Positions 1-8,054 are shown, numbered from the stretch's first letter. The stretch is DNA of 64,000 nt from Pelagibacterales bacterium SAG-MED19 (GCA_014654035.1 JACWDQ010000006.1:1-64000), one strand, 5' to 3'. The notes: a model not told the origin generated them from the sequence alone. Made by a program: numbers and translations.

Positions 1-252
1 CCTTATAACAACATTAAAAAAATGGATTACCCAAATATGTTAATTACTACAAGCCTAAGTGATAATAGGGTATTATTTGATGAGCCTGCAAAATTTACTG
101 CAAAACTAAGAGATTATAAAACTGATAATAATTTACTTCTGCTAAAAACTGAAATGAATGCTGGTCATGGAGGGAAATCAGGTAGAGATGGAGCAATAGA
201 GGAAATTGCATTTGATTATGCATTTGCATTAAAAATTTCTAATAAAATTTAA
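1..252 (+). CDS. ptrB: Oligopeptidase B (protease II), C-terminal fragment
   Basis: This is the 3' end of a gene that begins before the window. The frame is open from base 1, so the ATG at 22 is internal. The fragment reads PYNNIKKMDYPNMLITTSLSD and then DEPAKF and NAGHGGKSGR. This matches the end of the prolyl oligopeptidase (S9A) catalytic domain. The Asp of SLSDNRV and the His of AGHGGKSGR sit where the family has its catalytic Asp and His; the nucleophile Ser lies outside the window. Oligopeptidase B cleaves short peptides after basic residues, usually in the cytoplasm or periplasm. The gene is followed by the hsp20 leader. Confidence 0.88.
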   Translation, partial: PYNNIKKMDYPNMLITTSLSDNRVLFDEPAKFTAKLRDYKTDNNLLLLKTEMNAGHGGKSGRDGAIEEIAFDYAFALKISNKI

Positions 253-262
253 CTTTTTCAAC

Positions 263-292
263 CTTGAAATAAAAGAATTAATTACTAAATAA
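263..292 (+). promoter_or_regulatory. Candidate heat-shock (RpoH-type) promoter of hsp20
   Basis: CTTGAAA at 263-269 matches the -35 element of sigma-32 promoters. A -10-like CTAAATAA lies at 285-292 after a 15-base spacer. The -10 half is a poor match to the CCCCATNT form, so the call leans on the -35 box and on the small heat-shock gene downstream. Transcription would start near 298, at the first base of the leader hairpin. Confidence 0.4.
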
Positions 293-296
293 ACTT

Positions 297-350
297 TGTA
301 AGTCGCCTAATGGGGCTTACATAAATAAACTTGCTTAAAAAAAAAGGAGG
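297..350 (+). promoter_or_regulatory. Putative ROSE-like RNA thermometer in hsp20 5' UTR
   Basis: Two hairpins can be drawn in the leader. The first pairs GTAAGTC..CC (297-306) with GG.GGCTTAC (311-320) around a TAAT loop, with one bulge. The second pairs CTTGCTT (330-336) with AGGAGG (345-350) around an A8 loop, leaving a single bulged G. The second helix buries the Shine-Dalgarno six bases before the ATG. It reproduces the ROSE hallmark, a UUGCU-type anti-SD strand with an unpaired G. ROSE elements are known upstream of hsp20-type genes in alpha- and gammaproteobacteria. The assignment here is inferred by eye. Confidence 0.5.
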
Positions 351-355
351 ATATT

Positions 356-802
356 ATGACAAGTAAGGATCTATCTATCTTTAACTCACTAAGACCGTTT
401 TCAATTGGATTTGACGATATGTTTGACCAATTTGAAAATATGTTGGGAAATGGTGCTTTGACGATGCAGTCAAATTACCCACCATATAACATCAGAAAAA
501 CTGGGAAAGATAACTATGCTATAGAAGTTGCTTTGGCTGGTTTTAATAAAAATGATGTTGAAGTTGAGTTCGAAGAGAATTTATTAACTGTTAGAACAAA
601 GCAGATTAATAAATCTGAAGAAAATAATGCAGATGGAGAAATAATTCATAAGGGAATTTCTCAAAGACAATTTGCAAGATCATTTACCATTGCTGATGAT
701 GTTAAAGTTAATGGTGCTGAATTAAAAGATGGTCTTTTAACAATTTCTTGTGAAAGAATTATGCCAGAGCATAAAAAGAAAAAACTTATTGAAATCAAAT
801 AA
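356..802 (+). CDS. Small heat-shock protein, Hsp20/IbpA family
   Basis: A 148-residue ATP-independent holdase chaperone that binds unfolding proteins in the cytoplasm. The N-terminal arm contains FDDMFDQFENML, as in IbpA-type proteins. The alpha-crystallin domain runs from about residue 40 to 135, with the strands YAIEVALAGFNKNDVEVEF and the family's GLLTI-type end (DGLLTISCE). A short charged tail, KKKKLIEIK, carries the IxI motif used for oligomer contacts. The start is fixed by a strong AGGAGG at 345-350. Regulation is probably twofold: a heat-shock sigma promoter and a ROSE-like leader that hides this SD at low temperature. The length is normal for the family. Confidence 0.93.
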   Translation: MTSKDLSIFNSLRPFSIGFDDMFDQFENMLGNGALTMQSNYPPYNIRKTGKDNYAIEVALAGFNKNDVEVEFEENLLTVRTKQINKSEENNADGEIIHKGISQRQFARSFTIADDVKVNGAELKDGLLTISCERIMPEHKKKKLIEIK

Positions 803-812
803 GTAAGCCTTG

Positions 813-838
813 CTTGCGGGGAATAAAATCTCCGCAAG
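813..838. terminator. Hairpin between convergent hsp20 and lipoprotein genes
   Basis: CTTGCGGGG (813-821) pairs with CTCCGCAAG (830-838) over nine base pairs, including one G-T, around an AATAAAAT loop. Its position just after hsp20 and just before the end of the opposing lipoprotein gene suggests a bidirectional terminator. The T-run on either side is weak, so efficiency is uncertain. Confidence 0.55.
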
Positions 839-842
839 TTCA

Positions 843-1148
843 CTAGAAACACCCATTAGATATAAATCCAACAACAATAGAATTAGAATCTATCTCAAAT
901 CTTCTCTCACATGGAATTCCATATTTTTTGGTATTATAAACAAACACTAAATTACCCTTATCATTTTTAAAATCTTCGTCTGGTTTTCCCATTTCTATTT
1001 GTAAATTATTTAAGGAATTTCCTATAAATTTAGTGAGTTTTTGATTTTCTTTTTCAACTATTATGTTTGTCTTTTCTTTAATTGTTTTACAACCTGACAA
1101 TAAAATCATTATTAAAAAGCTCAGAAAAATAAATTTGTACTTTTGCAT
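843..1148 (-). CDS. Small predicted lipoprotein, function unknown
   Basis: A 101-residue protein with a type II signal peptide: MQKYKFIFLSFLIMILLSGC ends in a lipobox (LSGC) with the lipid-attachment Cys at about residue 20. The mature part has a charged helix (about 25-45). It then has a segment beginning IGNSLNNLQIEMGKPDEDF with a following VFVYNTKKYGIPCERRFEID. This is reminiscent of the small BamE/SmpA-type fold, in which a helix-turn holding a GxP motif precedes beta strands. That resemblance is weak. Two further Cys residues (in IPCERR and the C-terminal GCF) could form a disulfide. It is probably an outer- or inner-membrane-anchored periplasmic protein, transcribed divergently from the purine permease. 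Confidence 0.7.
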   Translation of the reverse strand: MQKYKFIFLSFLIMILLSGCKTIKEKTNIIVEKENQKLTKFIGNSLNNLQIEMGKPDEDFKNDKGNLVFVYNTKKYGIPCERRFEIDSNSIVVGFISNGCF

Positions 1149-1274
1149 AAATTAATATTTACAAATCAATTATGGCACAAATATAAACTTGTGAGTTGAA
1201 AAATGTGAATAAAGGCTAGTTTTAAAGGGTAATTTTAAAAAGAATCAAATATCTATCATTCATTAGGAGGACAA

Positions 1275-2585
1275 ATGCTTGAAAATTATTTCAATTATAA
1301 AAAACACAAAACAGATTTTAAAACAGAAGTGATAGCAGGGACTACTACGTTCTTAACTATGGCTTATATAATGTTTTTAAATCCATTTATTTTATCTGGG
1401 GAATTTGCCGGACCTGATAAAGGTTTCTTTGATTTCGGTGCAGTATATACGGCAACTATTTTAGCTACAGCATTAGCTTGTTTCATTATGGCTTTTTACG
1501 GAAAAACATGGCCAATAGGACTCGCGCCTGGTATGGGTATAAATGCTTTTGTAGCTTTCGGGGTCTGTGCTGGAATGGGATACACACCTCAAGAGGCTTT
1601 AGGTGCTGTATTAGTTGCTGGTGTATTATTTTTAATAATATCTTTAACACCAATAAGAGCTTGGCTAATAAATTCAATTCCAAAAAGTTTAAAATTAGGA
1701 ATTGGAGCAGGAATAGGTTTATTTTTGGCGATTATTGGTCTTCAAATAATGGAAGTTGTTGTTGATAATCCAGTTACGTTAGTTCAGCTAGGTAACTTAG
1801 GTGATCCATTAGTTTTATTGGGTTGTGCAACTTTTATAGCAATAATAGTTTTGGACAAAATGAATGTTAAAGGTAACATTATTATAGGTATTCTAGTATT
1901 CAGTATTATTGCTTGGGCAACAGGTCTTGCAAAATTTAATGGAATTGCAAGTTCACCACCGCCAATGACTTATCTATTTGAATTTGATTTATCAGCAGCA
2001 ATGACAGCAGGTATGTCTACTGTCATATTTACTTTATTATTTATTGACTTCTTTGATACTGCTGGGACTTTAACTTCTGTAGCAAATGTTGCAGGAAAAA
2101 TTGGAAAAGATGGGAAAGTTCAAGATATTAATAAAGCTATGTTGTCTGACAGTGTAAGTACTGTTGCTGGTGCAATGATGGGAACTACAACGGTTACAAG
2201 TTATGTAGAATCTGGTGCTGGAGTAAAAGCTGGTGGAAAAACTGGAATGACTTCTCTAGTAATTGGAATATTGTTTCTTGCATGTATATTTTTTGCTCCT
2301 TTAGCGACTAGTCTGCCTAAGCAAATAGATGGTGCAGCTTTATTGTTTGTTTCTGTTTTATTTATAAGAAACATTACAGATATAGAGTGGAACGATATTT
2401 CTGAGTCTGCTCCTGCTATTTTGGCGATGATTGCAATGCCTTTAACATACAGCATTAGTAATGGTATTGCTTTAGCGTTTGTATCATATGCTTTAATCAA
2501 AATATTTACTGGAAAATTTTCAAGTACTTCACCGGCAATATGGGTTATTGCTGTATTAAGTGTAGTAAGTTTTGCAGTTGCTTAA
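1275..2585 (+). CDS. NCS2 family adenine/guanine/hypoxanthine permease (AzgA/PbuG type)
   Basis: A 436-residue inner-membrane purine:H+ symporter with about 12-14 hydrophobic segments. It starts with the family N-terminus, in which a soluble MLENYFNYKKHKTDFKTEV precedes the conserved IAGTTTFLTMAYIMFLNP. Other family signatures are GLAPGMGINAFVAF, IDFFDTAGTL and the TTTVTSYVESGAGVKAGGKTG stretch, which contributes to the purine site. The start has a strong AGGAGG at 1265-1270. A good intrinsic terminator follows, and the opposing gene encodes a purine phosphoribosyltransferase. Uptake and salvage are therefore encoded back to back. I see no purine riboswitch in the 126-base leader region. Confidence 0.92.
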   Translation: MLENYFNYKKHKTDFKTEVIAGTTTFLTMAYIMFLNPFILSGEFAGPDKGFFDFGAVYTATILATALACFIMAFYGKTWPIGLAPGMGINAFVAFGVCAGMGYTPQEALGAVLVAGVLFLIISLTPIRAWLINSIPKSLKLGIGAGIGLFLAIIGLQIMEVVVDNPVTLVQLGNLGDPLVLLGCATFIAIIVLDKMNVKGNIIIGILVFSIIAWATGLAKFNGIASSPPPMTYLFEFDLSAAMTAGMSTVIFTLLFIDFFDTAGTLTSVANVAGKIGKDGKVQDINKAMLSDSVSTVAGAMMGTTTVTSYVESGAGVKAGGKTGMTSLVIGILFLACIFFAPLATSLPKQIDGAALLFVSVLFIRNITDIEWNDISESAPAILAMIAMPLTYSISNGIALAFVSYALIKIFTGKFSSTSPAIWVIAVLSVVSFAVA

Positions 2586-2600
2586 ATAAAAGATTTAGTG

Positions 2601-2636
2601 GGGCCAGTATTTTTAGCTGGCCCTATTTATTTTTTT
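2601..2636 (+). terminator. Rho-independent terminator of the purine permease
   Basis: GGGCCAG (2601-2607) pairs with CTGGCCC (2617-2623) around a nine-base loop and is followed by the T-rich tail TATTTATTTTTT. It is one of few convincing terminators in the window. It overlaps the stop codon of the convergent phosphoribosyltransferase gene. Confidence 0.87.
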
Positions 2637-3159
2637 CAACTATTTTCTCAATAGATAATTCTTCATAATGCTCTGTAGGTTGTACTATCCAAGGATCTGA
2701 ATCTAATCTAACAGGACAAAAATCTGGTTCAAACTTTGATGATTTCTTTTTCCACAAACAGGCAGTTTTAACTTCTTTAATATAATTTTTTGTTGGCCCA
2801 TAATTTTTTAACCATTCAATACTTTTATTAAGTGTTAATCCAGTATCTGAAAGATCATCAATTAAGAGAACTTTGTTAAAATCTTTATCGTTGGCAAGTG
2901 AACTTATTTCTCTAGCAAACATCAGTTGACCTTGTTGGTCTTCTATGTTTTTTCCAGAATAACTTTGAATAACAATATAAGCTATCGGGAGTTTTAGTAT
3001 TCTTGAGAGAATATCAATTATTGGTGCTGCGCCTCTCATAATTCCAATAAGGACTGTTGGCTTGTAATTATTATGAATTTGAATAGCTAATTTTTCAACA
3101 ATTTTAGTATATTCTTCAAAAGTTATAATTAATTTATCTGCCATGGATTTTTTTATCAT
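2623..3159 (-). CDS. Purine phosphoribosyltransferase (xanthine/hypoxanthine-guanine type)
   Basis: A 178-residue type I phosphoribosyltransferase that would transfer ribose-5-phosphate from PRPP to a purine base. The PRPP loop is clear in VLLIDDLSDTGLTL (about residues 97-110), with the paired acidic residues and the TGxT end. An early IGIMRGAAP segment is the usual pyrophosphate-contacting loop. DSDPWIVQPTEHYE near the C-terminus resembles Gpt/archaeal-type enzymes, in which the aromatic W stacks on the base. A second ATG at 3144 (MADKLI) is an equally good start; neither has a clear SD. Convergence with the purine permease supports a salvage role. Exact base specificity cannot be read from the sequence. 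Confidence 0.85.
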   Translation of the reverse strand: MIKKSMADKLIITFEEYTKIVEKLAIQIHNNYKPTVLIGIMRGAAPIIDILSRILKLPIAYIVIQSYSGKNIEDQQGQLMFAREISSLANDKDFNKVLLIDDLSDTGLTLNKSIEWLKNYGPTKNYIKEVKTACLWKKKSSKFEPDFCPVRLDSDPWIVQPTEHYEELSIEKIVEKNK

Positions 3160-3192
3160 ATAAAAAAAATTAAAAAAGACTAAAAAGTAATT

Positions 3193-4083
3193 ATGAAAAT
3201 TTTTGATTGTTTTATGTATTTTGATGAAGAGATTGTTTTAGACTTAAGGCTAAATGTTCTCAATGATTATGTAGACTATTTTGTTATAGTAGAAAGCACC
3301 TTCACTCATAGAGGAGATACAAGAAAATTAAAATTTAATCATGAAAAGTTTAAAAAATTTGAAAAGAAAATAGTCTATCTTGTTTATGATGAATATCCTT
3401 CAAATATTGAAGAAGCATTAAATGACGACAATCATGACGAAAAATCAAGAAAATATATTTTAAATGCTGCTTACAGAGAAAATGGTCAAAGAGATTTTAT
3501 AATTAATGGATTACAAAATGCAAATGATGAAGATCTTATTTTGGTTTCTGATGTTGATGAAATTCCCAATTTAGAAAATCTTGATAAAAAAAATATAAAT
3601 AACAAGATAATTCTTTTTAAGCAAAAAATGTTTTATTATAAATTTAATCTTAAATTACCAGGGTTGATTTGGACAGGTACAAAAGCATGCAAAAAGAAAG
3701 TATTACTATCCCCACAATGGCTAAGAAATATAAAAGATAAAAAGTATCCCTTCTATCGATTAGACACAATCTTCTCAAAAAAGAAATATATAAATATAGA
3801 ATTTATAGATGATGGTGGTTGGCATTTTTCAAATATTAAAACTGCTGCAGAAATTCAGCATAAACTTAAATCATATCTTCATCATAGGGAGTTTGATGAA
3901 AATCCAATGACTGAAAATGAAATAAATAAAATAATAAAAAATAAACAAGCAATTTATGATTTAAAAGTTGATAAAAGAAATAACAAAATTGGAGATGGTA
4001 GCAAACTTGAAAATTATTCTTTAGACAAATTACCTAAATTTTTGCAAAATAATATTGAAAAATTTAAGGATTGGATTGATTAA
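3193..4083 (+). CDS. Glycosyltransferase family 17 protein
   Basis: A 296-residue protein opening with MKIFDCFMYFDEEIVLDLRLN and VESTFTHRGDTR, both typical of the GT17 family (named for eukaryotic beta-1,4-mannosyl-glycoprotein GlcNAc-transferase). An acidic metal-binding SDVDEIP lies near residue 117, and the conserved DGGWHFSNI near residue 215. There is no signal peptide or membrane segment, so it would act in the cytoplasm on a lipid- or sugar-linked acceptor. In bacteria such genes usually serve surface polysaccharide or protein glycosylation, but no other glycan genes are adjacent. The next gene (DUF1330) starts at the base after its stop codon. The acceptor and donor are unknown. Confidence 0.83.
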   Translation: MKIFDCFMYFDEEIVLDLRLNVLNDYVDYFVIVESTFTHRGDTRKLKFNHEKFKKFEKKIVYLVYDEYPSNIEEALNDDNHDEKSRKYILNAAYRENGQRDFIINGLQNANDEDLILVSDVDEIPNLENLDKKNINNKIILFKQKMFYYKFNLKLPGLIWTGTKACKKKVLLSPQWLRNIKDKKYPFYRLDTIFSKKKYINIEFIDDGGWHFSNIKTAAEIQHKLKSYLHHREFDENPMTENEINKIIKNKQAIYDLKVDKRNNKIGDGSKLENYSLDKLPKFLQNNIEKFKDWID

Positions 4084-4374
4084 ATGAAAAAAGGTTACAT
4101 CGTTTGCGTTTATGAAAATATTTCTGATGAAGAAGCACTAAAAAATTATGCTTTAAAAGCGAGAGAAGCAGTTAATAAATATAATGGTAAATTTTTAGTT
4201 AGAGGAAATAATAATATTGTAACTGAGGGTAAAAATTTTGTAAGAACAGTTGTGATAGAATTTTCTTCTTTTGAAATAGCAAAAAAATTTTTTCATTCAT
4301 CAGAATATCAGTTAGCACATGAATTATTAAAAGATACTGTTATAAGAAATCATCAAATAATTGAGGGAAATTAG
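4084..4374 (+). CDS. DUF1330 family protein
   Basis: A 96-residue cytoplasmic protein with a ferredoxin-like dimeric alpha/beta barrel pattern. The family signatures are KGYIVCVYENISDEEALKNY at the start, AREAVNKYNGKFLVRGNN in the middle and VVIEFSSFEIAKKFFHSSEYQ near residue 70. The DUF1330 function is not established. It begins immediately after the GT17 stop codon, so the two are probably co-transcribed. Its last four bases overlap the end of the opposing alkA-like gene. Confidence 0.85.
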   Translation: MKKGYIVCVYENISDEEALKNYALKAREAVNKYNGKFLVRGNNNIVTEGKNFVRTVVIEFSSFEIAKKFFHSSEYQLAHELLKDTVIRNHQIIEGN

Positions 4375-5006
4375 TATTGAATTGGTTCTGGATCAATACT
4401 TCTCCAAAGATACCATGTAGCAACTGAGCAATAAGGAGAAAATCTTTTTTTTAAAAGATTCACAAAACTATCCGGTGGCAAATATTTTTTTTTATAATTT
4501 TTGGAAATAGCTCTTAATAATCCTATATCCTGGACTGGCCAAATATTTGATCTATTATAAGTAAATAACAAAATCATTTCAGCTGACCACCTTCCTATTT
4601 GTTTCAAACTAGATAAATAAATTATTGCCTCTTCATCGCTCATTTTATTAATTAATTTTGGATTAAAAGATTTGTCCAATATTTGTTTTGATAAATTCTT
4701 AATTCCTGAAATTTTTTGCCTACTTAGTCCACAACTTCTTAATTGTAAAGTTGATAATTTTGATACGACTTTAGCATTGATTTTATTACCACATCTTAAT
4801 TTAAATTTTGAAAAAACAGAATTAGCTGCAGCAACACTAATTTGTTGACCTATAATACTTTTACATAGTGAAAAAAAAATATCCTTTCTAGATGTAAGGA
4901 TTACTTCAGATGGACTTTTATAATTTTTAATAAGATTAGAAATCGTCTTATCCTTTTTAGATAAATATCTTTTTGCTTTTTTCCAATATTTTGGAACTCT
5001 AGTCAT
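4371..5006 (-). CDS. DNA-3-methyladenine glycosylase II-like (HhH-GPD, AlkA family)
   Basis: A 211-residue base-excision repair glycosylase. The HhH-GPD fold shows in SIIGQQISVAAANSVFSKF (about 68-86) and the helix-hairpin-helix LKQIGRWSAEMILLF (about 135-150). The catalytic Asp lies in WPVQDIGLLRA (about 157-167). It is close to the size of the compact AlkA forms and lacks the E. coli AlkA N-terminal domain. It would excise alkylated purines. Its ATG overlaps the 3' end of the DMT transporter gene by eight bases, which indicates translational coupling on the minus strand. Confidence 0.87.
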   Translation of the reverse strand: MTRVPKYWKKAKRYLSKKDKTISNLIKNYKSPSEVILTSRKDIFFSLCKSIIGQQISVAAANSVFSKFKLRCGNKINAKVVSKLSTLQLRSCGLSRQKISGIKNLSKQILDKSFNPKLINKMSDEEAIIYLSSLKQIGRWSAEMILLFTYNRSNIWPVQDIGLLRAISKNYKKKYLPPDSFVNLLKKRFSPYCSVATWYLWRSIDPEPIQY

Positions 5007-5883
5007 TTACTGTTTTAGAGGTAATTATTTTTTTATTATAAATCTCTCTTCTGAAAATTATTAAAGTTGATATAATTACTAAAAAAGCTCCAATTAATGT
5101 TTTTATTGTAGGTATCTCGCCCCAAATAAAATAACCAAATATAATAGCAAAAACTAAAGCTAAATATTTCAATGGAGTCACGAGTGAAACTTCAGAAAAT
5201 TTATAAGATTGGCTCAGCCACAAATTTGCTACTCCACCAAAAATACCAATTAAAGTTAATAAAACCAAATGATTAAAACTTGGCATTACCCATCCACTTG
5301 GAATTGTTAAAAAACTTAGGAGTGTTATTGACAATGAAAAATAAAAAGAAATTAACCAAACTGGCTCTGTAGTTGACAGTTGTCTAATTGTAATTGCTAC
5401 ATAAGAAAGTCCTAAACAAAATATAATTGGAAAAATATAATAAATATTAAGTTCACTAATTCCAGGTTCAGTAATGACAAGAATGCCGATAAATCCAATA
5501 AGCACAGCTAGCCATCTAAAAATACCAACTTTTTCACTTAATAAAAAAATTGAAAAAATAGTTGTAAATATTGGTGCTGCGAAAGATATACTTACGACAG
5601 TTGCTAAAGGCAATTCTCTTAATGCAATAAATATTGCTACGAGTGCGATTAAACCTGATAGACATCTAAGTAGATGTAAACCAGGTCTTTTGGTTTGGTA
5701 AAAATTATGAAGTCTCTCTCTTGGAATTACAAAAAAATAAAAAACAATGCCAAAAAATCCTCTAAAAAATAAGACTTGTCCTATTGGATAATCCACAGAC
5801 CATTTTACAAGGATATCCATAAGAGAAAATGCACAAATAGACATAAACATGTACAAAAATCCTAATTGATTTTTACTAAGCAT
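4999..5883 (-). CDS. EamA/DMT superfamily transporter (RhaT/YdcZ-like)
   Basis: A 294-residue inner-membrane protein with about ten hydrophobic segments arranged as two EamA repeats. The first repeat contains FFRGFFGIVFYF and PLATVVSISFAAPIFTTIFSIFLLSEK (about 75-105). The second contains SEVSLVTPLKYLALVFAIIFGYFIWGE (about 225-252). Members export or import amino acids, nucleotides or other metabolites; the substrate is not predictable here. It is the upstream partner of the alkA-like gene and is divergent from msrA with only 35 bases between. Confidence 0.86.
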   Translation of the reverse strand: MLSKNQLGFLYMFMSICAFSLMDILVKWSVDYPIGQVLFFRGFFGIVFYFFVIPRERLHNFYQTKRPGLHLLRCLSGLIALVAIFIALRELPLATVVSISFAAPIFTTIFSIFLLSEKVGIFRWLAVLIGFIGILVITEPGISELNIYYIFPIIFCLGLSYVAITIRQLSTTEPVWLISFYFSLSITLLSFLTIPSGWVMPSFNHLVLLTLIGIFGGVANLWLSQSYKFSEVSLVTPLKYLALVFAIIFGYFIWGEIPTIKTLIGAFLVIISTLIIFRREIYNKKIITSKTVND

Positions 5884-5918
5884 ATGAATAATTTGTAAAT
5901 TAATTTAAATCATAATCA

Positions 5919-6362
5919 ATGGAAATAGCAGTTTTAGCACTTGGATGTTTTTGGGGGCCAGAAATTAAATTTAGTAAAATAAATGGTATAATTAAAACAG
6001 AGGTTGGATATTGTGGTGGTAATAGTGCTTCCACAACCTATAAAGAAGTATGCACTGGTAATACTAATCATGCTGAAGTTGTAAAATTAGATTTTGATGA
6101 AAAAATTATATCTTATGAAAAAATTCTAAGAACTTTCTTTCAAATTCATGACCCAACTACCTTAAACTCTCAAGGACCAGACTTTGGAACTCAATACAGA
6201 AGTGAAATATTTTACCTCAACAATAACCAAAAAAAAATTGCTGAAAAAGTATTAAGAGATATTAATGAGAGATTATCAGGCAAGGTTGTTACTAAAATAT
6301 CACTATTAAAAAATTACTGCCCTGCTGAGGAATATCACCAAAAATATTTAGAAAAGAGATAA
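5919..6362 (+). CDS. msrA: Peptide-methionine (S)-S-oxide reductase MsrA
   Basis: A 147-residue cytoplasmic repair enzyme that reduces methionine-S-sulfoxide in proteins. The catalytic motif GCFWGPE is at residues 9-15. TEVGYCGG and THAEV-like NTNHAEVVKLDFD follow, and FGTQYRSEIFY gives the substrate-binding Tyr/Gln region. A Cys in NYCPAEEYHQKYL near the C-terminus is a candidate resolving residue. At 147 residues it is a minimal MsrA without N-terminal extension. The stop codon directly precedes the sseA ATG, so the two sulfur-related genes form an operon. Confidence 0.94.
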   Translation: MEIAVLALGCFWGPEIKFSKINGIIKTEVGYCGGNSASTTYKEVCTGNTNHAEVVKLDFDEKIISYEKILRTFFQIHDPTTLNSQGPDFGTQYRSEIFYLNNNQKKIAEKVLRDINERLSGKVVTKISLLKNYCPAEEYHQKYLEKR

Positions 6363-7178
6363 ATGTCATTAGTTCAAACTGAATGGTTAGAAAAAAATAT
6401 TAATTCTGTAAAAATTTTAGATTGTTCTTGGCATATGCCACAAACTAAAAGAAGTGGATTAGAAGAATATAATAATCAACATATTCCAAATTCTATTTTT
6501 TTTGACTTAGATGAAAATTCTAAAAAAAAAATTGATTTACCTCATATGCTAGTTGATCAAAATGAATGGGATAAAATAGTATCAAAAATGGGAATAAAAA
6601 ATGAGGATGAAATAGTCATCTATGATAATTCAGATGTAGTCAGCTCATGTCGATGCTGGTTTAATTTTATTTATTTTGGTCATAATCCTAGATTGATTCA
6701 TGTTTTAAATGGTGGACTTAAAAAATGGATTAAAGAAAATAAAAAAATTACAAATGAAATTAAAGATATCAAAATATCTGGTTACAAAAGTTTTGAACAA
6801 AAGAAACTTGTAAAAAATAAAGAACAAATTGATCTTAATATTAAGGAAAAAAATTTTAAAGTGATAGATGCTAGAAGCAAAGATAGATTTGATGGAGAAG
6901 TCCCAGAACCTAGAAAAGGTTTAAGAAGTGGGAATATAAAAAATTCTTTTTGTATACCTTTTAATAATTGTTTAAATGAAGATAAAACATTTAAAAGCAA
7001 AGAGGATCTTAAGCTTGTATTTAAAAATTGTTTAAAAGATACGAATGAAAAAGATATGGTTTTTTCATGTGGTTCTGGGGTTACCGCGTGTGTTTTGGCA
7101 CTAGCTTATTCTTTAATTAATGATAAATATCTTCCTTGTATTTATGATGGCTCTTGGGCTGAATACGGAATAATTTGA
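6363..7178 (+). CDS. sseA: 3-mercaptopyruvate/thiosulfate sulfurtransferase SseA
   Basis: A 271-residue protein with tandem rhodanese domains. The inactive N-terminal domain carries ILDCSWHMPQ and HIPNSIFFDLD. The C-terminal domain carries the active loop CGSGVTACV (about residues 237-245). This sequence is characteristic of mercaptopyruvate sulfurtransferases rather than classic rhodanese (CRKGVT). VIDARSKDRFDGEVPEPRKGLRSGNIKNS is the family linker region. It would move sulfur from mercaptopyruvate to thiol or cyanide acceptors. It starts one base after msrA, and six bases separate it from the RND adaptor gene. Confidence 0.93.
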   Translation: MSLVQTEWLEKNINSVKILDCSWHMPQTKRSGLEEYNNQHIPNSIFFDLDENSKKKIDLPHMLVDQNEWDKIVSKMGIKNEDEIVIYDNSDVVSSCRCWFNFIYFGHNPRLIHVLNGGLKKWIKENKKITNEIKDIKISGYKSFEQKKLVKNKEQIDLNIKEKNFKVIDARSKDRFDGEVPEPRKGLRSGNIKNSFCIPFNNCLNEDKTFKSKEDLKLVFKNCLKDTNEKDMVFSCGSGVTACVLALAYSLINDKYLPCIYDGSWAEYGII

Positions 7179-7184
7179 TAAAAT

Positions 7185-8054
7185 ATGAAAAGATCTACAA
7201 AAACTATTTCTATAATATTGGTGTTTTTTCTAATCATAGCAATTGTGATTATTGGAAGAACAATGATTGGAAATCATTTTAAAAAAAAATTTAGTAAAAG
7301 ACCACCCCCAGGGATAATAGTAACGGAAGTGGTTAAAAAAGAATTTTCAGAAAAAATTGAAACTTTTGGAACAGCAATTTCAAAAAAATCTAAAACATTT
7401 AAGATAAAAAAAGATGATCTATTTGAGGATCTAAAATTAAAAAATTTTGTAAAAAAAGGAGAAGTTTTAATTAAATTAAAAAGTGGAAATATACTTGCTC
7501 CATTTAGTGGAGTACTAGGATATACGGGTCTTACTGAAGATATACTTGTATCAAATAATATAATCATAATTACACTTGATGATAATTCCACTATTTATTC
7601 TGATATCAAAATTCCTGAAAATTATTCTGCATTTATAAAAAAAGGTCTGCCAGTGGAAGTTAAAATAGCCAGCTATAAAGATAAAATATTTGAAGGTGAA
7701 GTAGACTTTGTTTCAAGTAGAATTAATGCTGATACTAGAAGTTTATTATCTAGAATAAAAGTAAAAAACAAAGACTTAGAGTTAATTTCAGGATCATTGT
7801 TAGAAGTTGGAGTTAAATTTAATTTAAGAAACTCTTTAAGTGTTCCAGACACAAGCGTTATGATTGAGGGAGACAAGTCTTATGTTTATAAAATTAATAA
7901 AGAGAATATTGCTAATAAAACTGAAATAAAGACAGGTATAAGAACTGATAAAAGCATAGAAATAATTTCGGGCTTAACTGAAGGTGACATTATTGTAGCC
8001 GAAGGATTAAAAAAAGTTAGACCACGTGGAACAATAAAACCTATCAACAAATAA
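7185..8054 (+). CDS. RND efflux periplasmic adaptor (HlyD/AcrA family), lacking the alpha-hairpin
   Basis: A 289-residue membrane-fusion protein anchored by one N-terminal segment (about 8-27). The first lipoyl half-motif ends in NFVKKGEVLIKLKSGN. It is followed directly by the second half ILAPFSGVLGYTGLTEDILV (about 98-125). In AcrA/MexA adaptors these halves are separated by a long coiled-coil hairpin that contacts TolC; here it is missing. The beta-barrel (about 135-215) and membrane-proximal domain (VIAEGLKKVRP-type ending, read as IVAEGLKKVRPRG) are present. The stop codon abuts the RND pump ATG, so the two products should form one complex. No TolC gene is in view. Confidence 0.88.
   Translation: MKRSTKTISIILVFFLIIAIVIIGRTMIGNHFKKKFSKRPPPGIIVTEVVKKEFSEKIETFGTAISKKSKTFKIKKDDLFEDLKLKNFVKKGEVLIKLKSGNILAPFSGVLGYTGLTEDILVSNNIIIITLDDNSTIYSDIKIPENYSAFIKKGLPVEVKIASYKDKIFEGEVDFVSSRINADTRSLLSRIKVKNKDLELISGSLLEVGVKFNLRNSLSVPDTSVMIEGDKSYVYKINKENIANKTEIKTGIRTDKSIEIISGLTEGDIIVAEGLKKVRPRGTIKPINK

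Noticed and set aside
1149-1274. Possible purine riboswitch before the NCS2 permease
   Set aside because: No three-way-junction core or paired loop sequences of the purine aptamer can be drawn; only a strong SD and weak promoter-like boxes are present.
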